Below are positions 25,861 to 33,522 of a DNA stretch of 33,522 nt, one piece after another. The stretch lies in contig VBKL01000068.1 of NCBI GenBank assembly GCA_005879805.1, positions 1 to 33,522 of the forward strand, read 5' to 3'. The stretch's first letter is position 1; each line of letters opens with the position of its first letter. The stretch comes from Deltaproteobacteria bacterium. GTDB lineage: Bacteria; Myxococcota; Myxococcia; Myxococcales; 40CM-4-68-19. Below the pieces are notes generated by a model, which was not told where the DNA came from, did not search any database, and saw nothing but the letters and a program-made list of their open reading frames with translations. A program made the position numbers and the translations under genes.

Positions 25861-26856
25861 TCAATCTCCTTCCGGATCGCTCGGCTGCACGGTACCGATC
25901 GCGCCCGCCTCGACGCCTTGCTCGCGCAGGTACCTCGCGAGCGCGTCGCGATGCCCGTGGGTGGCGAGCACCTGCCGCGCACCGGTCTCGCTCACGGTGC
26001 GCAAGATCCCGGGCCAGTCGGCGTGATCGCTGAGCGCGAAGCCGCGGTCGAACGCGCGCCTGCGCCGCTGCCCGCGGATACGCATCGAGCCCGAGGCGAA
26101 GGCGCTCTCGAAATCCCCGAAGCGCTTCATCCACGGCAGCCCGCGCGCCGTGATCGGAGCGAGGATCAATTCGCCCGCGAACGGGCGACCCTTTTGCGTC
26201 TCCGCGACCGGCAGGGTGGGAAGCATGCGGGCCCCGGCGGCGCGATAGAGGGCGGTGAGGGGCTCGATGGCGCCGTGCACATAGACGGGGCGCTCGGTGA
26301 ATTCGAGCAGACCCGCGAGGATGCGCTGCGCCTTCCCGAGCACGTAGCAGAAGAGCACCGAGGCCTTCTGCGCGTTGCCGATCCACCAGGCGTGGATGTC
26401 GCGCAGGACTTCGCGCGGATCGTCCCAGCGGAAGATCGGCAACGCGTAGCTCGCTTCGGTGACGAGCACGTCGCACCGGACGATTTCGAACGGCGCGCAG
26501 GTAGGGTCGGACTCGCGCTTGTAATCTCCGGTAACCACCCACACCGTCCCCGTGCCCTCGATGCGTACCTGGGCCGAGCCGAGGATGTGCCCGGCGGGAT
26601 GGAACGAGACCATGGCCCCGGAGAGCATGCGGCGCTCGCCGTAGGCGACGCCCTCGAGGACGGCCTCCGGCCCCAGCCTGTGCGCGAGCAGCGGTAGCGA
26701 GGCGGCGGCGCAAAGGTACCTCCTGCAGCCCGGCGTCGCGTGGTCCGCATGCGCGTGGGTGACGACCGCGAGGGGCACGGGAACGCGCGGGTCGACGTGG
26801 AATCCTCCCTCCGCGCAGAAGAGGCCCTCGGGTGCGGGAACGAGCAGCGGCGGCAC
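25861..26856 (-). CDS. Ligase-associated DNA exonuclease (MBL / beta-CASP-like)
   Basis: A 331-residue metallo-beta-lactamase-fold nuclease. The metal motif is THAHADH (His34, His36, Asp38, His39), followed by HPAGHILGSAQV and the metal Asp of VVTGDYKRE, then the late ALSDHADW and ATHGH that complete the site. This order is that of ligase-associated exonucleases, related to mRNA 3'-end processing/SNM1-type nucleases. It is directly upstream of the ATP-dependent ligase (6 bases), the usual arrangement of a DNA-damage repair cassette. The start is GTG at 26856. It is divergent from the small gene at 26929; the palindrome at 26890 lies between them. Confidence 0.92.
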   Translation of the reverse strand: MPPLLVPAPEGLFCAEGGFHVDPRVPVPLAVVTHAHADHATPGCRRYLCAAASLPLLAHRLGPEAVLEGVAYGERRMLSGAMVSFHPAGHILGSAQVRIEGTGTVWVVTGDYKRESDPTCAPFEIVRCDVLVTEASYALPIFRWDDPREVLRDIHAWWIGNAQKASVLFCYVLGKAQRILAGLLEFTERPVYVHGAIEPLTALYRAAGARMLPTLPVAETQKGRPFAGELILAPITARGLPWMKRFGDFESAFASGSMRIRGQRRRRAFDRGFALSDHADWPGILRTVSETGARQVLATHGHRDALARYLREQGVEAGAIGTVQPSDPEGD

Positions 26857-26889
26857 GACACGAGCCTACCTGAAACCCCGGACGGCTCC

Positions 26890-26901
26890 TTGACCGGTCA
26901 A
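26890..26901. promoter_or_regulatory. Perfect 12-bp palindrome TTGACCGGTCAA, candidate operator
   Basis: TTGACC-GGTCAA is a perfect dyad in the 72-base gap between the divergent exonuclease and small-protein genes. TTGACC also looks like a -35 element on either strand. A repressor bound here could control both genes. No regulator gene is adjacent. Confidence 0.4.
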
Positions 26902-26928
26902 AGGACCCTCGCGTCTCCTGTTCTTCCG

Positions 26929-27192
26929 ATGAGCGACGGATTCATTCTGCGAAGCGCGTTCGAAGACCTGTGCGTGGAGTCGGGCTGGCCCGTCGCGCGC
27001 CTCACCTTCTTCGGCTCCGACGAGCGCGTGACGCTGTGGAGCGTCGCTCCGGGCCTGGAGACGCTGCGGGACTCGTGGGAGGCCGCCGGGCAGCTCTCGA
27101 GCTTCAGCGCCCGCGTCGCTTCGAACGGCCGTCCGATGCTGCACGCGAACGAGATCCGCTTAGTCGATCGGAGCCGCCGCGCCGGTCTCTAG
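26929..27192 (+). CDS. Small protein of unknown function
   Basis: An 87-residue protein starting MSDGFILRSAFEDLC. It contains two probable beta segments (ARLTFFGSDERVTLWSV and FSARVASNGRPML) and a short helix around ETLRDSWEAAGQ. No signal peptide, membrane helix or known motif is seen. The ATG has no strong ribosome site. Its 3' end overlaps the convergent hemerythrin gene by 33 bases. It could be a real short gene or a chance frame, though third-base GC bias looks coding. Confidence 0.5.
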   Translation: MSDGFILRSAFEDLCVESGWPVARLTFFGSDERVTLWSVAPGLETLRDSWEAAGQLSSFSARVASNGRPMLHANEIRLVDRSRRAGL

Positions 27193-27642
27193 CGGGACCT
27201 GGCTGCGCGGCTCGCTCTGCAAGAGCTCCTCGGCCGTCGCCTCCATGAGGGCGCCGAGATCCTCCAGCTCCTGAGCGCCGTGCGCCTTCTTCACCTTGGG
27301 GAAGAGCTCGCCTTCTTCTTCCTCGATGTGGTGCTCGACCTGTTCCTTGAGGACCTTCACCTTGGCATCGAACTGGGCGTCCGACGGCGGCATGTCCAGC
27401 AGGTCGGCGATCAGCCGCTTGACCGACAGGTGCTCCTCGACGGCTTCCTGGAGTAATTCCTCCGTCCGATCGTCCTTCGTCGCAGGGTAGAAGTGCTGCT
27501 CCTCGATCGCGGCGTGTACCGCCAGCGCGTCAGCGAGCTTCTCGAACAGCTCCTCCTTGTCCTCCACTTCCGCGTCCTCGAGGGTGGAGAGCAGCTCCTT
27601 GGCTTCCTGGTGCTGCTTCCTCAGCAGATCGATGGCGTTCAT
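27160..27642 (-). CDS. Hemerythrin HHE domain protein
   Basis: A 160-residue four-helix protein binding a non-heme di-iron (or single metal) centre. Ligand positions are visible as His11 (KQHQEAKELL), VHAAIEEQHFYP, EEHLSVKRL and VEHHIEEEEGELFP. Such proteins sense or store oxygen or help repair iron centres under oxidative/nitrosative stress. The C-terminal tail is short and Pro/Ala-rich. The start has GGAG upstream at 27643-27660. It is divergent from the GH57 gene across 131 bases in which I see no further element. Confidence 0.93.
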   Translation of the reverse strand: MNAIDLLRKQHQEAKELLSTLEDAEVEDKEELFEKLADALAVHAAIEEQHFYPATKDDRTEELLQEAVEEHLSVKRLIADLLDMPPSDAQFDAKVKVLKEQVEHHIEEEEGELFPKVKKAHGAQELEDLGALMEATAEELLQSEPRSQVPLETGAAAPID

Positions 27643-27773
27643 GGGCAGTCTCCGATAGAGGTCTCTACCGGAATGTGCGCCGCACCTCTCCGCCCTGCAG
27701 GGGCTGCCTGCTCCCCGACAGAGCGGACGGCCTGTGCCCCACCGGATTCGTACCGATGCGTACGTTCCCGACC

Positions 27774-30221
27774 ATGAACCGGCGCTACGTGTGCTTGCAC
27801 GGCCACTTCTACCAGCCGCCGCGCGAGAACCCGTGGCTCGAAGAAGTGGAAGTCCAGGACAGCGCCACGCCGTTCCACGACTGGAATGCCCGCATCGCGG
27901 CCGAGTGCTACGGGCCCAACGGAGCGGCGCGCTTGAAGGACGGCGCGGGCCGCATCCGCGACATCGTCAACAACTACCGCCACATCTCCTTCAACTTCGG
28001 TCCCACGCTGCTCGCCTGGATGGAGCGGTCGGCGCGCGAGAGCTACGAGCGGGTGATCGAGGCCGATGCCTACAGCGTCCGCGCCCGGGGCCACGGCAAC
28101 GCCATCGCGCAGGCGTACTCGCACGCCATCCTTCCGCTCTGCAACGAGCGCGACCGCCGGACGCAGATCCGCTGGGGCCTGGCCGACTTCCGCAAGCGTT
28201 TCGGCCGCAACCCCGAAGGGATGTGGCTGCCCGAGGCCGCCGCCGACACCGATACGTTGCGCGCGCTGCTCGACGAGGGGATCCGCTTCACCGTCCTCTC
28301 TCCCTATCAATGCGTTCGCGTGCGCAACGAGACGGGTCCCTGGCAGGACGCCCGCAATGCGCAGTTCGATCCCACGTTGCCGTACCTCGTGGACGTCGGC
28401 GGCGGCCGCAGCATCGCGGTCTTCTTCTACGACGGACCGATCGCCCGCGCGGTGGCCTTCGGCGAGGCGCTCTCCTCCGGGGACGATCTGGTCGCGCGGC
28501 TGGAGCAGGGGTTCAACGATGCCCGCGCCCACGACGAATTGCTCGTCGTCGCGGTCGACGGCGAGACCTTCGGCCACCACAAGAAGGGCGGCGACGAGGT
28601 GCTCGCCTCCGCCCTGCGGCACTTGCAGGGCCGCAAGGACCTCGAGCTCGTCAACCTCGGCCAGGCCCTCGAGCTCTTCCCGCCGCGGGACGAGGCGCAG
28701 ATCGCCGAGAACAGCTCCTGGAGCTGCGCCCACGGCCTCGAGCGCTGGAAGAGCGATTGCGGCTGCCAGGTGGGCGGACAGCACGGTTGGCGCCAGGCCT
28801 GGCGAGGCCCTCTCCGCGGCGCTCTCGACGAGGTTCGCGACAAGCTCGCCGATCTCTACGCCAGCGAGGTTGCGCAGCTCTTCAAGGACCCATGGAAGGC
28901 GCGCGACGAATACATCAAGGTGATCCTCGATCGCGATCTGGCGGACGACTTCCTTGCCCAGAACTCGCTCGGAGCGCTAGAGGAGCGCGACCGCATCCGC
29001 GCGCTGGAGCTCTGCGAGCTGCAGCGCAACGCCCAGCTCATGTACACGAGCTGCGGCTGGTTCTTCGCCGAGATCTCCGGCCTGGAGACGGTGCAGATCC
29101 TCAAGTATGCGGCGCGGGCGCTGCAGGTGGCGCGGGAAGCGACGGGCGTCGACCTCGAGCCCGCCTTCGACGAATCGCTCTCGCGCGCGCCTTCCAACCT
29201 GCCGGACATGCGCGACGGCTCCCACGTGTACGACGCGCTGGTGAAGCCTTCCGTCGTCACCCTGGAGGGCGTGGCGGCCCACTCCGCCATCTCCAACGTC
29301 TTCGACGAGGGCCGCACGGCGAGCCTCTTCTGCTACGACGTGGCGGTGCGCGGACGGCGCCGGGAAAAGGCGGGTGGCGCGACGCTCGCGGTGCTGCATC
29401 TCGAGGTTCGCAGCAAGGTCACGGGCGAGCGGCGCGACCTCAGCGCGTGCGTGCTCCACTTCTCCGGCGCCGACTTCCGCTGCGGGCTCCGTCCGCACGA
29501 TCCCTCCGCCCACCAGGACATGGAGCGGCGTCTGTTCGCGCGCTTCTCCGGACTGTCGCTCGCCCAGGTGGTCCGCGAGATCGACCGCGAGTTCACCGGG
29601 CGCGACTACACGTTGCGCGACCTCTTCCTCGACGAACGCAGAAGGCTCGCCGGCCAGCTTCTCGACGAGACCATGCGCCGCTACGAGGAGGACTACCTTC
29701 GCATCTACGAGTCGAACCGCCGCCTCATCGACTTCTTGCGCGAGATCGACTCCCCCGTGCCGCGCCCGCTGCAGGTCGCTGCCGACGTCGCCTTGACGCG
29801 GCAGGCGCAGGAACAGACGCGGTCCGTCGCGGAGGGGCGCGTCGACCTCAATTCCGCGCACGCCGATCTCCTCTCCACCATGCAGGTGGCGAAGCGGCTC
29901 GGCGCTCGCATCGATCGCGCCGCCATCGTTCCCGAGTTCCACCAGCACCTCGCCGCCCTCGTCGATCGGCTCCTGCAAGGCGAGGGGGACGCGGCCGGCC
30001 AGATCGCGGGCCTTCTCGAATTGGCAGAGAAACTCCACATCCCGCTCGACCTCTGGGCCGCGCAGAACCGGCTCTGGGACGCGGCCCACGAGCTCGATCT
30101 CGATCCCGACCAGCTCGCCCGGCTCTCTCGCGCGCTCTGGTTCGACGAGCGCACGCTCGCGAACAGGGCCCTGCTCGTTTCGCGCCTCGTGCACCCGCCA
30201 CCGAGGGCCGCCGCTTCCTGA
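27774..30221 (+). CDS. GH57 family glycoside hydrolase with DUF3536
   Basis: An ~815-residue cytoplasmic protein. The N-terminal half is a GH57 (beta/alpha)7 domain: HGHFYQPPRENPW, the nucleophile-type motif GMWLPEAAAD (Glu) and the acid/base region VAVDGETFGHH. The C-terminal half is the DUF3536 region typical of long bacterial GH57 proteins. The family includes alpha-amylases, 4-alpha-glucanotransferases and branching enzymes; the exact reaction is unknown. The start at 27774 (MNRRYVCLHGH) was preferred to the in-frame ATG at 27756 because the family begins at this strand; neither has a strong ribosome site. Its TGA overlaps the GH15 start (TGATG), so the two are translationally coupled and probably act on the same alpha-glucan. 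Confidence 0.92.
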   Translation: MNRRYVCLHGHFYQPPRENPWLEEVEVQDSATPFHDWNARIAAECYGPNGAARLKDGAGRIRDIVNNYRHISFNFGPTLLAWMERSARESYERVIEADAYSVRARGHGNAIAQAYSHAILPLCNERDRRTQIRWGLADFRKRFGRNPEGMWLPEAAADTDTLRALLDEGIRFTVLSPYQCVRVRNETGPWQDARNAQFDPTLPYLVDVGGGRSIAVFFYDGPIARAVAFGEALSSGDDLVARLEQGFNDARAHDELLVVAVDGETFGHHKKGGDEVLASALRHLQGRKDLELVNLGQALELFPPRDEAQIAENSSWSCAHGLERWKSDCGCQVGGQHGWRQAWRGPLRGALDEVRDKLADLYASEVAQLFKDPWKARDEYIKVILDRDLADDFLAQNSLGALEERDRIRALELCELQRNAQLMYTSCGWFFAEISGLETVQILKYAARALQVAREATGVDLEPAFDESLSRAPSNLPDMRDGSHVYDALVKPSVVTLEGVAAHSAISNVFDEGRTASLFCYDVAVRGRRREKAGGATLAVLHLEVRSKVTGERRDLSACVLHFSGADFRCGLRPHDPSAHQDMERRLFARFSGLSLAQVVREIDREFTGRDYTLRDLFLDERRRLAGQLLDETMRRYEEDYLRIYESNRRLIDFLREIDSPVPRPLQVAADVALTRQAQEQTRSVAEGRVDLNSAHADLLSTMQVAKRLGARIDRAAIVPEFHQHLAALVDRLLQGEGDAAGQIAGLLELAEKLHIPLDLWAAQNRLWDAAHELDLDPDQLARLSRALWFDERTLANRALLVSRLVHPPPRAAAS

Positions 30222-32077
30222 TGCCCGCGGGCCCGGCCAGCCGCGTCCGGGGCATCGGCCGGTACGCGATCATCGGCGACTGCAGGAGCGCGGCTCTCGT
30301 CTCCGACGACGGATCGGTGGACTGGCTCTGCTGGCCGCGGTTCGACAGCGATGCCGTCTTCGCCGCCCTCCTCGACGCCGGGAAGGGCGGCCGCTTCGCC
30401 ATCCGCCCCGCCGGGGAATTCCGCGTCGAACGGGCGTACGCGCCCCAGACCAACGTGCTTCTCACCCGGTTCTCGACTCCCGACGGCTCCGCGGTGCTCA
30501 CCGACTTCATGCCGGTGCAGACCGAAGAGGAGCGGGCGCGGATCCTGCGGCCCGATCACGAGCTCGTGCGGATCCTCCGCTGCGACCGGGGCGAAATGCA
30601 GTTCGAGGCGGTTTTCGAGCCCCGCCCGCGATTCGCGCAATACAAGGTGGAGCTCCGGGACCGGCGCAACCTCGGCGTCCGCTGCCACACGCGCGACGGG
30701 TTGCTTGCGCTTCGCTCGGAAGAGCCCCTCGAGCCGCGGGGCGATAGCGCCCGCGCGATCTTCACCCTGCGCGCGGGCGAGACGCGCACCTTCGCCATCT
30801 CCTTCGAAGAGGAAGGGCCCTCGGTGCTGCCCGCGCTGGGAGACGACTGCCAGGCGGCGCTCGATCACACGCTGCGGTTCTGGCGGAGCTGGGCCTCACA
30901 CACCGTCTACGACGGACCGTATCGCGACGCCGTCGTTCGCAGCGCGCTGACCTTGAAGCTCCTCGCCTACGCTCCCTCCGGGGCCGTCGTCGCCGCGCCG
31001 ACCACCTCGCTGCCGGAGCGCCCGGGCGGATCCCTGAACTGGGACTACAGGTACTGCTGGCTGCGCGACGCCGCGCTCACCTCGCGCGCCCTCTTCGGGC
31101 TCGGCCATCGCGACGAGGCGGAAGCGTTCGTGAGCTGGCTGCTCACCGCCGCCAGCACCACCTGGCCGCGCGTGCACGTCCTCTACGACGTCTTCGGCAG
31201 GCCGCCTCCGGAAGAGAGAGAGCTGCCACATCTGCGAGGATACGAAGGGGCGCGGCCAGTGCGCGTCGGTAACGCGGCGAAATCGCAACTCCAGCTCGAC
31301 CTCTATGGCGAATTGGTGGGCGCCGTCCGCTACTTCGTCGAACACGGCGGCGAGCTGGACCGCGCGGCGAGGCGGATGCTGGGCGGGCTGGGCCGCAGCG
31401 TCTGCGAGATGTGGCGACAGCCCGACCACGGCATCTGGGAGGAGCGCGGCGAGCGCAAGCGCTTCACCCATTCGCGGGTCATGTGCTGGGCGGCGCTCGA
31501 CGGCCTCGTCCATCTGGCCCGGGAGCTGCGCATCGATCTGAAGGCCCCCGTCGAGAGCTTCGCCGGTTATCGCGACCTCATCCGCGAAGAGATCGAGGAG
31601 CTCGGCTATAGCCGCGCGCTGCGTTCCTACACGCGCGCCTTCGCGGGCGCGGACACCGACGCGAGCCTGCTGCTCTTGCCGTGGTACGGGTACATCGAGG
31701 CGAGCGCGCCCCGGATGCGGTCCACCTTCGAGCGCATCCGGCGGGAGCTGGGTCTGGGCGGCGTGCTGTTCAAGCGCTACGAGGGGCCGCTCACCGAGGG
31801 CGAAGGTGCGTTCGGCATTTGCAGCTTCTGGGCGGCCGAATGTCTCGCGCTCGGCGGCGGCACCCTCGAGGAAGCGACCGCGCTGTTCGAGGAGGCGCTC
31901 GGGTACGCAAACGACGTCGGCCTCTTCGCCGAGGAGATCGTGCCGGAGACCGGCGAGGCGCTCGGCAACTTTCCCCAGGCCTTCACCCATCTCGGCGTCG
32001 TCAACGCCGCCCTCACCCTCGAGGAGCGACGCAAGGGTTCCAGCCGGCCGTCGCGCGCTGAAGGAGCGGCCCGATGA
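30221..32077 (+). CDS. GH15 family glucoamylase/trehalase-like hydrolase
   Basis: A 618-residue inverting glycoside hydrolase. The N-terminal beta-sandwich begins [20 protein letters not shown] and contains [12 protein letters not shown], typical of bacterial GH15 proteins. The (alpha/alpha)6 barrel contains [12 protein letters not shown], the acid motif IWEERG and the base region [20 protein letters not shown]. Bacterial members hydrolyse maltooligosaccharides or trehalose; which one is not clear from sequence. No signal peptide, so intracellular. It is coupled at both ends: its start overlaps the GH57 stop, and its stop overlaps the next start (ATGA at 32074-32077). Confidence 0.92.
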   Translation: MPAGPASRVRGIGRYAIIGDCRSAALVSDDGSVDWLCWPRFDSDAVFAALLDAGKGGRFAIRPAGEFRVERAYAPQTNVLLTRFSTPDGSAVLTDFMPVQTEEERARILRPDHELVRILRCDRGEMQFEAVFEPRPRFAQYKVELRDRRNLGVRCHTRDGLLALRSEEPLEPRGDSARAIFTLRAGETRTFAISFEEEGPSVLPALGDDCQAALDHTLRFWRSWASHTVYDGPYRDAVVRSALTLKLLAYAPSGAVVAAPTTSLPERPGGSLNWDYRYCWLRDAALTSRALFGLGHRDEAEAFVSWLLTAASTTWPRVHVLYDVFGRPPPEERELPHLRGYEGARPVRVGNAAKSQLQLDLYGELVGAVRYFVEHGGELDRAARRMLGGLGRSVCEMWRQPDHGIWEERGERKRFTHSRVMCWAALDGLVHLARELRIDLKAPVESFAGYRDLIREEIEELGYSRALRSYTRAFAGADTDASLLLLPWYGYIEASAPRMRSTFERIRRELGLGGVLFKRYEGPLTEGEGAFGICSFWAAECLALGGGTLEEATALFEEALGYANDVGLFAEEIVPETGEALGNFPQAFTHLGVVNAALTLEERRKGSSRPSRAEGAAR

Positions 32078-32547
32078 CGCTCGGCGACAACCTCCTCCCC
32101 AGCTTCGCGGCGACCCTCGTCTTGACCGCCATCGGCGCCGGCAGCCAGGAGGCGCGGCTGACGCGCATGAGCATTCCCTACCTGCTCGGGACCATCTTCA
32201 CGCCTGCGCGGGAGAAGGCCAAGCTCCTCGGTTTCTTCCTCCATCTCTTGAATGGGCAGATCTTTGCGTTCCTTTACATGGCGCTCTTCGACCGGTTCGG
32301 AGGCGGAGGCGTCCTGCGCGGACTCTTCTTCGGATGCTGCCACGCCCTCATCGTCCTGACCGTCGTGCTGCCGCTCATGCCCGGCCTCCACCCTCGCATG
32401 GCGAGCGAGCACTCAGGACCCGTCGCCAGCAAGCGGCTGGAGCCGCCCGGACCGCTCGGCCTCAACTACGGCTTCGCCACGCCCGTCTTCGTCCTTCTCG
32501 GCCACGCCGTCTTCGGGGCCATGCTCGGGTACCTCTACCGCCCGTGA
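32074..32547 (+). CDS. Small four-helix membrane protein of unknown function
   Basis: A 157-residue inner-membrane protein with about four helices: LLPSFAATLVLTAIGAG, LLGFFLHLLNGQIFAFLYMAL, LRGLFFGCCHALIVLTVVLP and FVLLGHAVFGAMLGYLY. A His-rich loop segment (LHPRMASEHSG) lies between the third and fourth. I do not recognise a family. It overlaps the GH15 stop by 4 bases, so it is co-expressed with the glucan enzymes, but nothing in it suggests sugar transport. Confidence 0.78.
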   Translation: MTLGDNLLPSFAATLVLTAIGAGSQEARLTRMSIPYLLGTIFTPAREKAKLLGFFLHLLNGQIFAFLYMALFDRFGGGGVLRGLFFGCCHALIVLTVVLPLMPGLHPRMASEHSGPVASKRLEPPGPLGLNYGFATPVFVLLGHAVFGAMLGYLYRP

Positions 32548-32567
32548 GGGCCTAGCTTAGAGCGGAG

Positions 32568-33522
32568 ATGCGGATCCCGGGCTTGCGCGAGCTTGGCTTC
32601 CGGGGGCTCGCCCGGAAGCTCTACCAGCACTGGACCGACCATGCGCCCACCGACAAGGCGGCCCAGCTCTCCTATTACTTCCTCTTCTCGCTCTTTCCTT
32701 TCTTCTTCTTCCTCGTCGCCCTCACCGCGTTCTTGCCGGTGAAAGGCGCGACCGATGACATCGTCGCTCGGCTCTCGGGGATCATGCCTGACGCCGCCAC
32801 CGCGATCCTCAAGCAGCACCTCGACTCCCTCGTCACCATACAGCGCCCGAGGCTCCTCACCCTGGGCCTCGCCATCACGCTGTGGAGCGCATCGCGCGGG
32901 ATCGACGCCCTTCGCACGGCCCTGAACCTCGCCTACGACGTCAAGGAGACGAGACCCTTCTGGAAGACGCAAGGGATGGCCATCGCCGTGACCGTGGTCT
33001 CCGCGGTGCTGATCCTCGCCTCGGTCGCCGGTTTCGCGCTCGGGACCAGCGCCGGCGAGTGGCTCGCCGATCGGGTCGGCGTGGAGCGCTACTACGCGGT
33101 CGTATGGAGCTGGGCGCGATGGCCCATCACTGCCCTGGTCATCATGTTCGTCGTCGCCGTCCTCTACTACGTGCTGCCGGACGCGAAGCAGGAGTGGCGG
33201 TACATCACTCCCGGGTCGGTGATGGCCACGCTCCTGTGGCTCTTCGCGACCTGGGGATTCACGCAGTACGCGGAGCACTTCGGCAACTACAACGCCGCCT
33301 ACGGATCAATCGGGGGCGTGGTGGTGCTCCTCACCTGGCTCTACATAACCGGGCTCGTCTTCATCCTCGGCGGCGAGACCAACGCCATCCTCGAGCACAA
33401 CGCCACCGGCGAAGGAAAGACGGAAGGAGCCCACGCTCCCGGCGAGGCCCCGGCTCCGCCGGAAGATCGCCCGAGCGCGGCGCCGCCCGGCGCCATGAAG
33501 GATCAGACCGCCGCGCAGCGCT
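32568..33522 (+). CDS. YihY/BrkB family membrane protein (3' end outside window)
   Basis: At least 318 residues, open at the window edge. After a cytoplasmic start (LARKLYQHWTDHAPTDKAAQLSYYFLFSLFP) come about six membrane helices with the family hallmarks: LGLAITLWSASRGIDALRTALN, YYVLPDAKQEWRYITPG, and YGSIGGVVVLLTWLYITGLVFILGGETNAILE. A Pro/Ala-rich hydrophilic tail follows. The family was once called RNase BN in error; its function is unsettled. The ATG at 32568 follows GCGGAG. It is probably the last gene of the run beginning at the GH57 gene, 20 bases after its neighbour. Confidence 0.92.
   Translation, partial: MRIPGLRELGFRGLARKLYQHWTDHAPTDKAAQLSYYFLFSLFPFFFFLVALTAFLPVKGATDDIVARLSGIMPDAATAILKQHLDSLVTIQRPRLLTLGLAITLWSASRGIDALRTALNLAYDVKETRPFWKTQGMAIAVTVVSAVLILASVAGFALGTSAGEWLADRVGVERYYAVVWSWARWPITALVIMFVVAVLYYVLPDAKQEWRYITPGSVMATLLWLFATWGFTQYAEHFGNYNAAYGSIGGVVVLLTWLYITGLVFILGGETNAILEHNATGEGKTEGAHAPGEAPAPPEDRPSAAPPGAMKDQTAAQR

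Noticed and set aside
27734..30220. Giant 1447-residue frame joining GH57 antiphase sequence to GH15
   Set aside because: The first ~829 codons are an alternative frame of the GH57 gene, Arg-rich and without motifs; GH15 begins at 30221.

Overview
The window is strongly G+C-rich bacterial DNA, dense in genes and rich in GTG starts. Gene content (Trx2-type thioredoxin, PilT-like ATPase, response regulator-GGDEF/EAL pair, UdgX, ligase-associated exonuclease, GH57/GH15 pair) suggests a soil Myxococcota/Deltaproteobacteria-like lineage. That is an inference from gene types and composition only; no rRNA or other marker is present. I see no tRNA, rRNA, CRISPR array, prophage or intact insertion sequence.

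Layout. 1-3900: Fe/Mn superoxide dismutase (cut by the window edge), a small P-loop kinase, a zinc-ribbon thioredoxin with a CRPC active site, an M20 peptidase and an exported protein of unknown function. 3900-7100: a two-gene unit (unknown protein, PilT-like ATPase) colliding with a pirin gene, then a SelW-like gene read through an in-frame TGA (selenocysteine), tail to tail with a second thioredoxin. 7170-15540: ParB-like nuclease-domain protein, UlaG-like metallo-hydrolase, SRPBCC protein, amidase, M1 aminopeptidase lipoprotein, M48 metalloprotease lipoprotein. 15540-18000: a non-coding stretch with a strong hairpin, then an operon of a response regulator-diguanylate cyclase and a response regulator-EAL phosphodiesterase, i.e. 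opposing c-di-GMP enzymes. 17966-21550: a minus-strand operon (PLP dehydratase, DUF72, AlkA-like glycosylase), then UdgX and a PF04120-like membrane protein. 21600-23130: STAS-like protein, two single-domain response regulators and a 33-codon remnant of a histidine kinase. 23170-26860: a membrane protein colliding with an ATP-dependent DNA ligase that follows its partner exonuclease. 26929-33522: small protein, hemerythrin, then a plus-strand run of GH57, GH15, a small membrane protein and YihY/BrkB (cut by the window edge).

How it works together. Redox and stress functions recur (SOD, two thioredoxins, the Sec-containing SelW-like protein, pirin, hemerythrin), as do DNA repair functions (AlkA, UdgX, ligase and exonuclease). 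The strand changes almost every gene, and convergent neighbours nearly always abut or overlap by a few bases.

Most notable: (1) the hidden selenoprotein, with a hairpin of bacterial SECIS type directly after the TGA; (2) three places where a gene stops being recognisable abruptly (PilT/pirin, membrane protein/ligase, histidine-kinase remnant), all coinciding with a GATC. These may be real deletion scars or joins made in library construction or assembly, and should be settled before the region is interpreted as natural.
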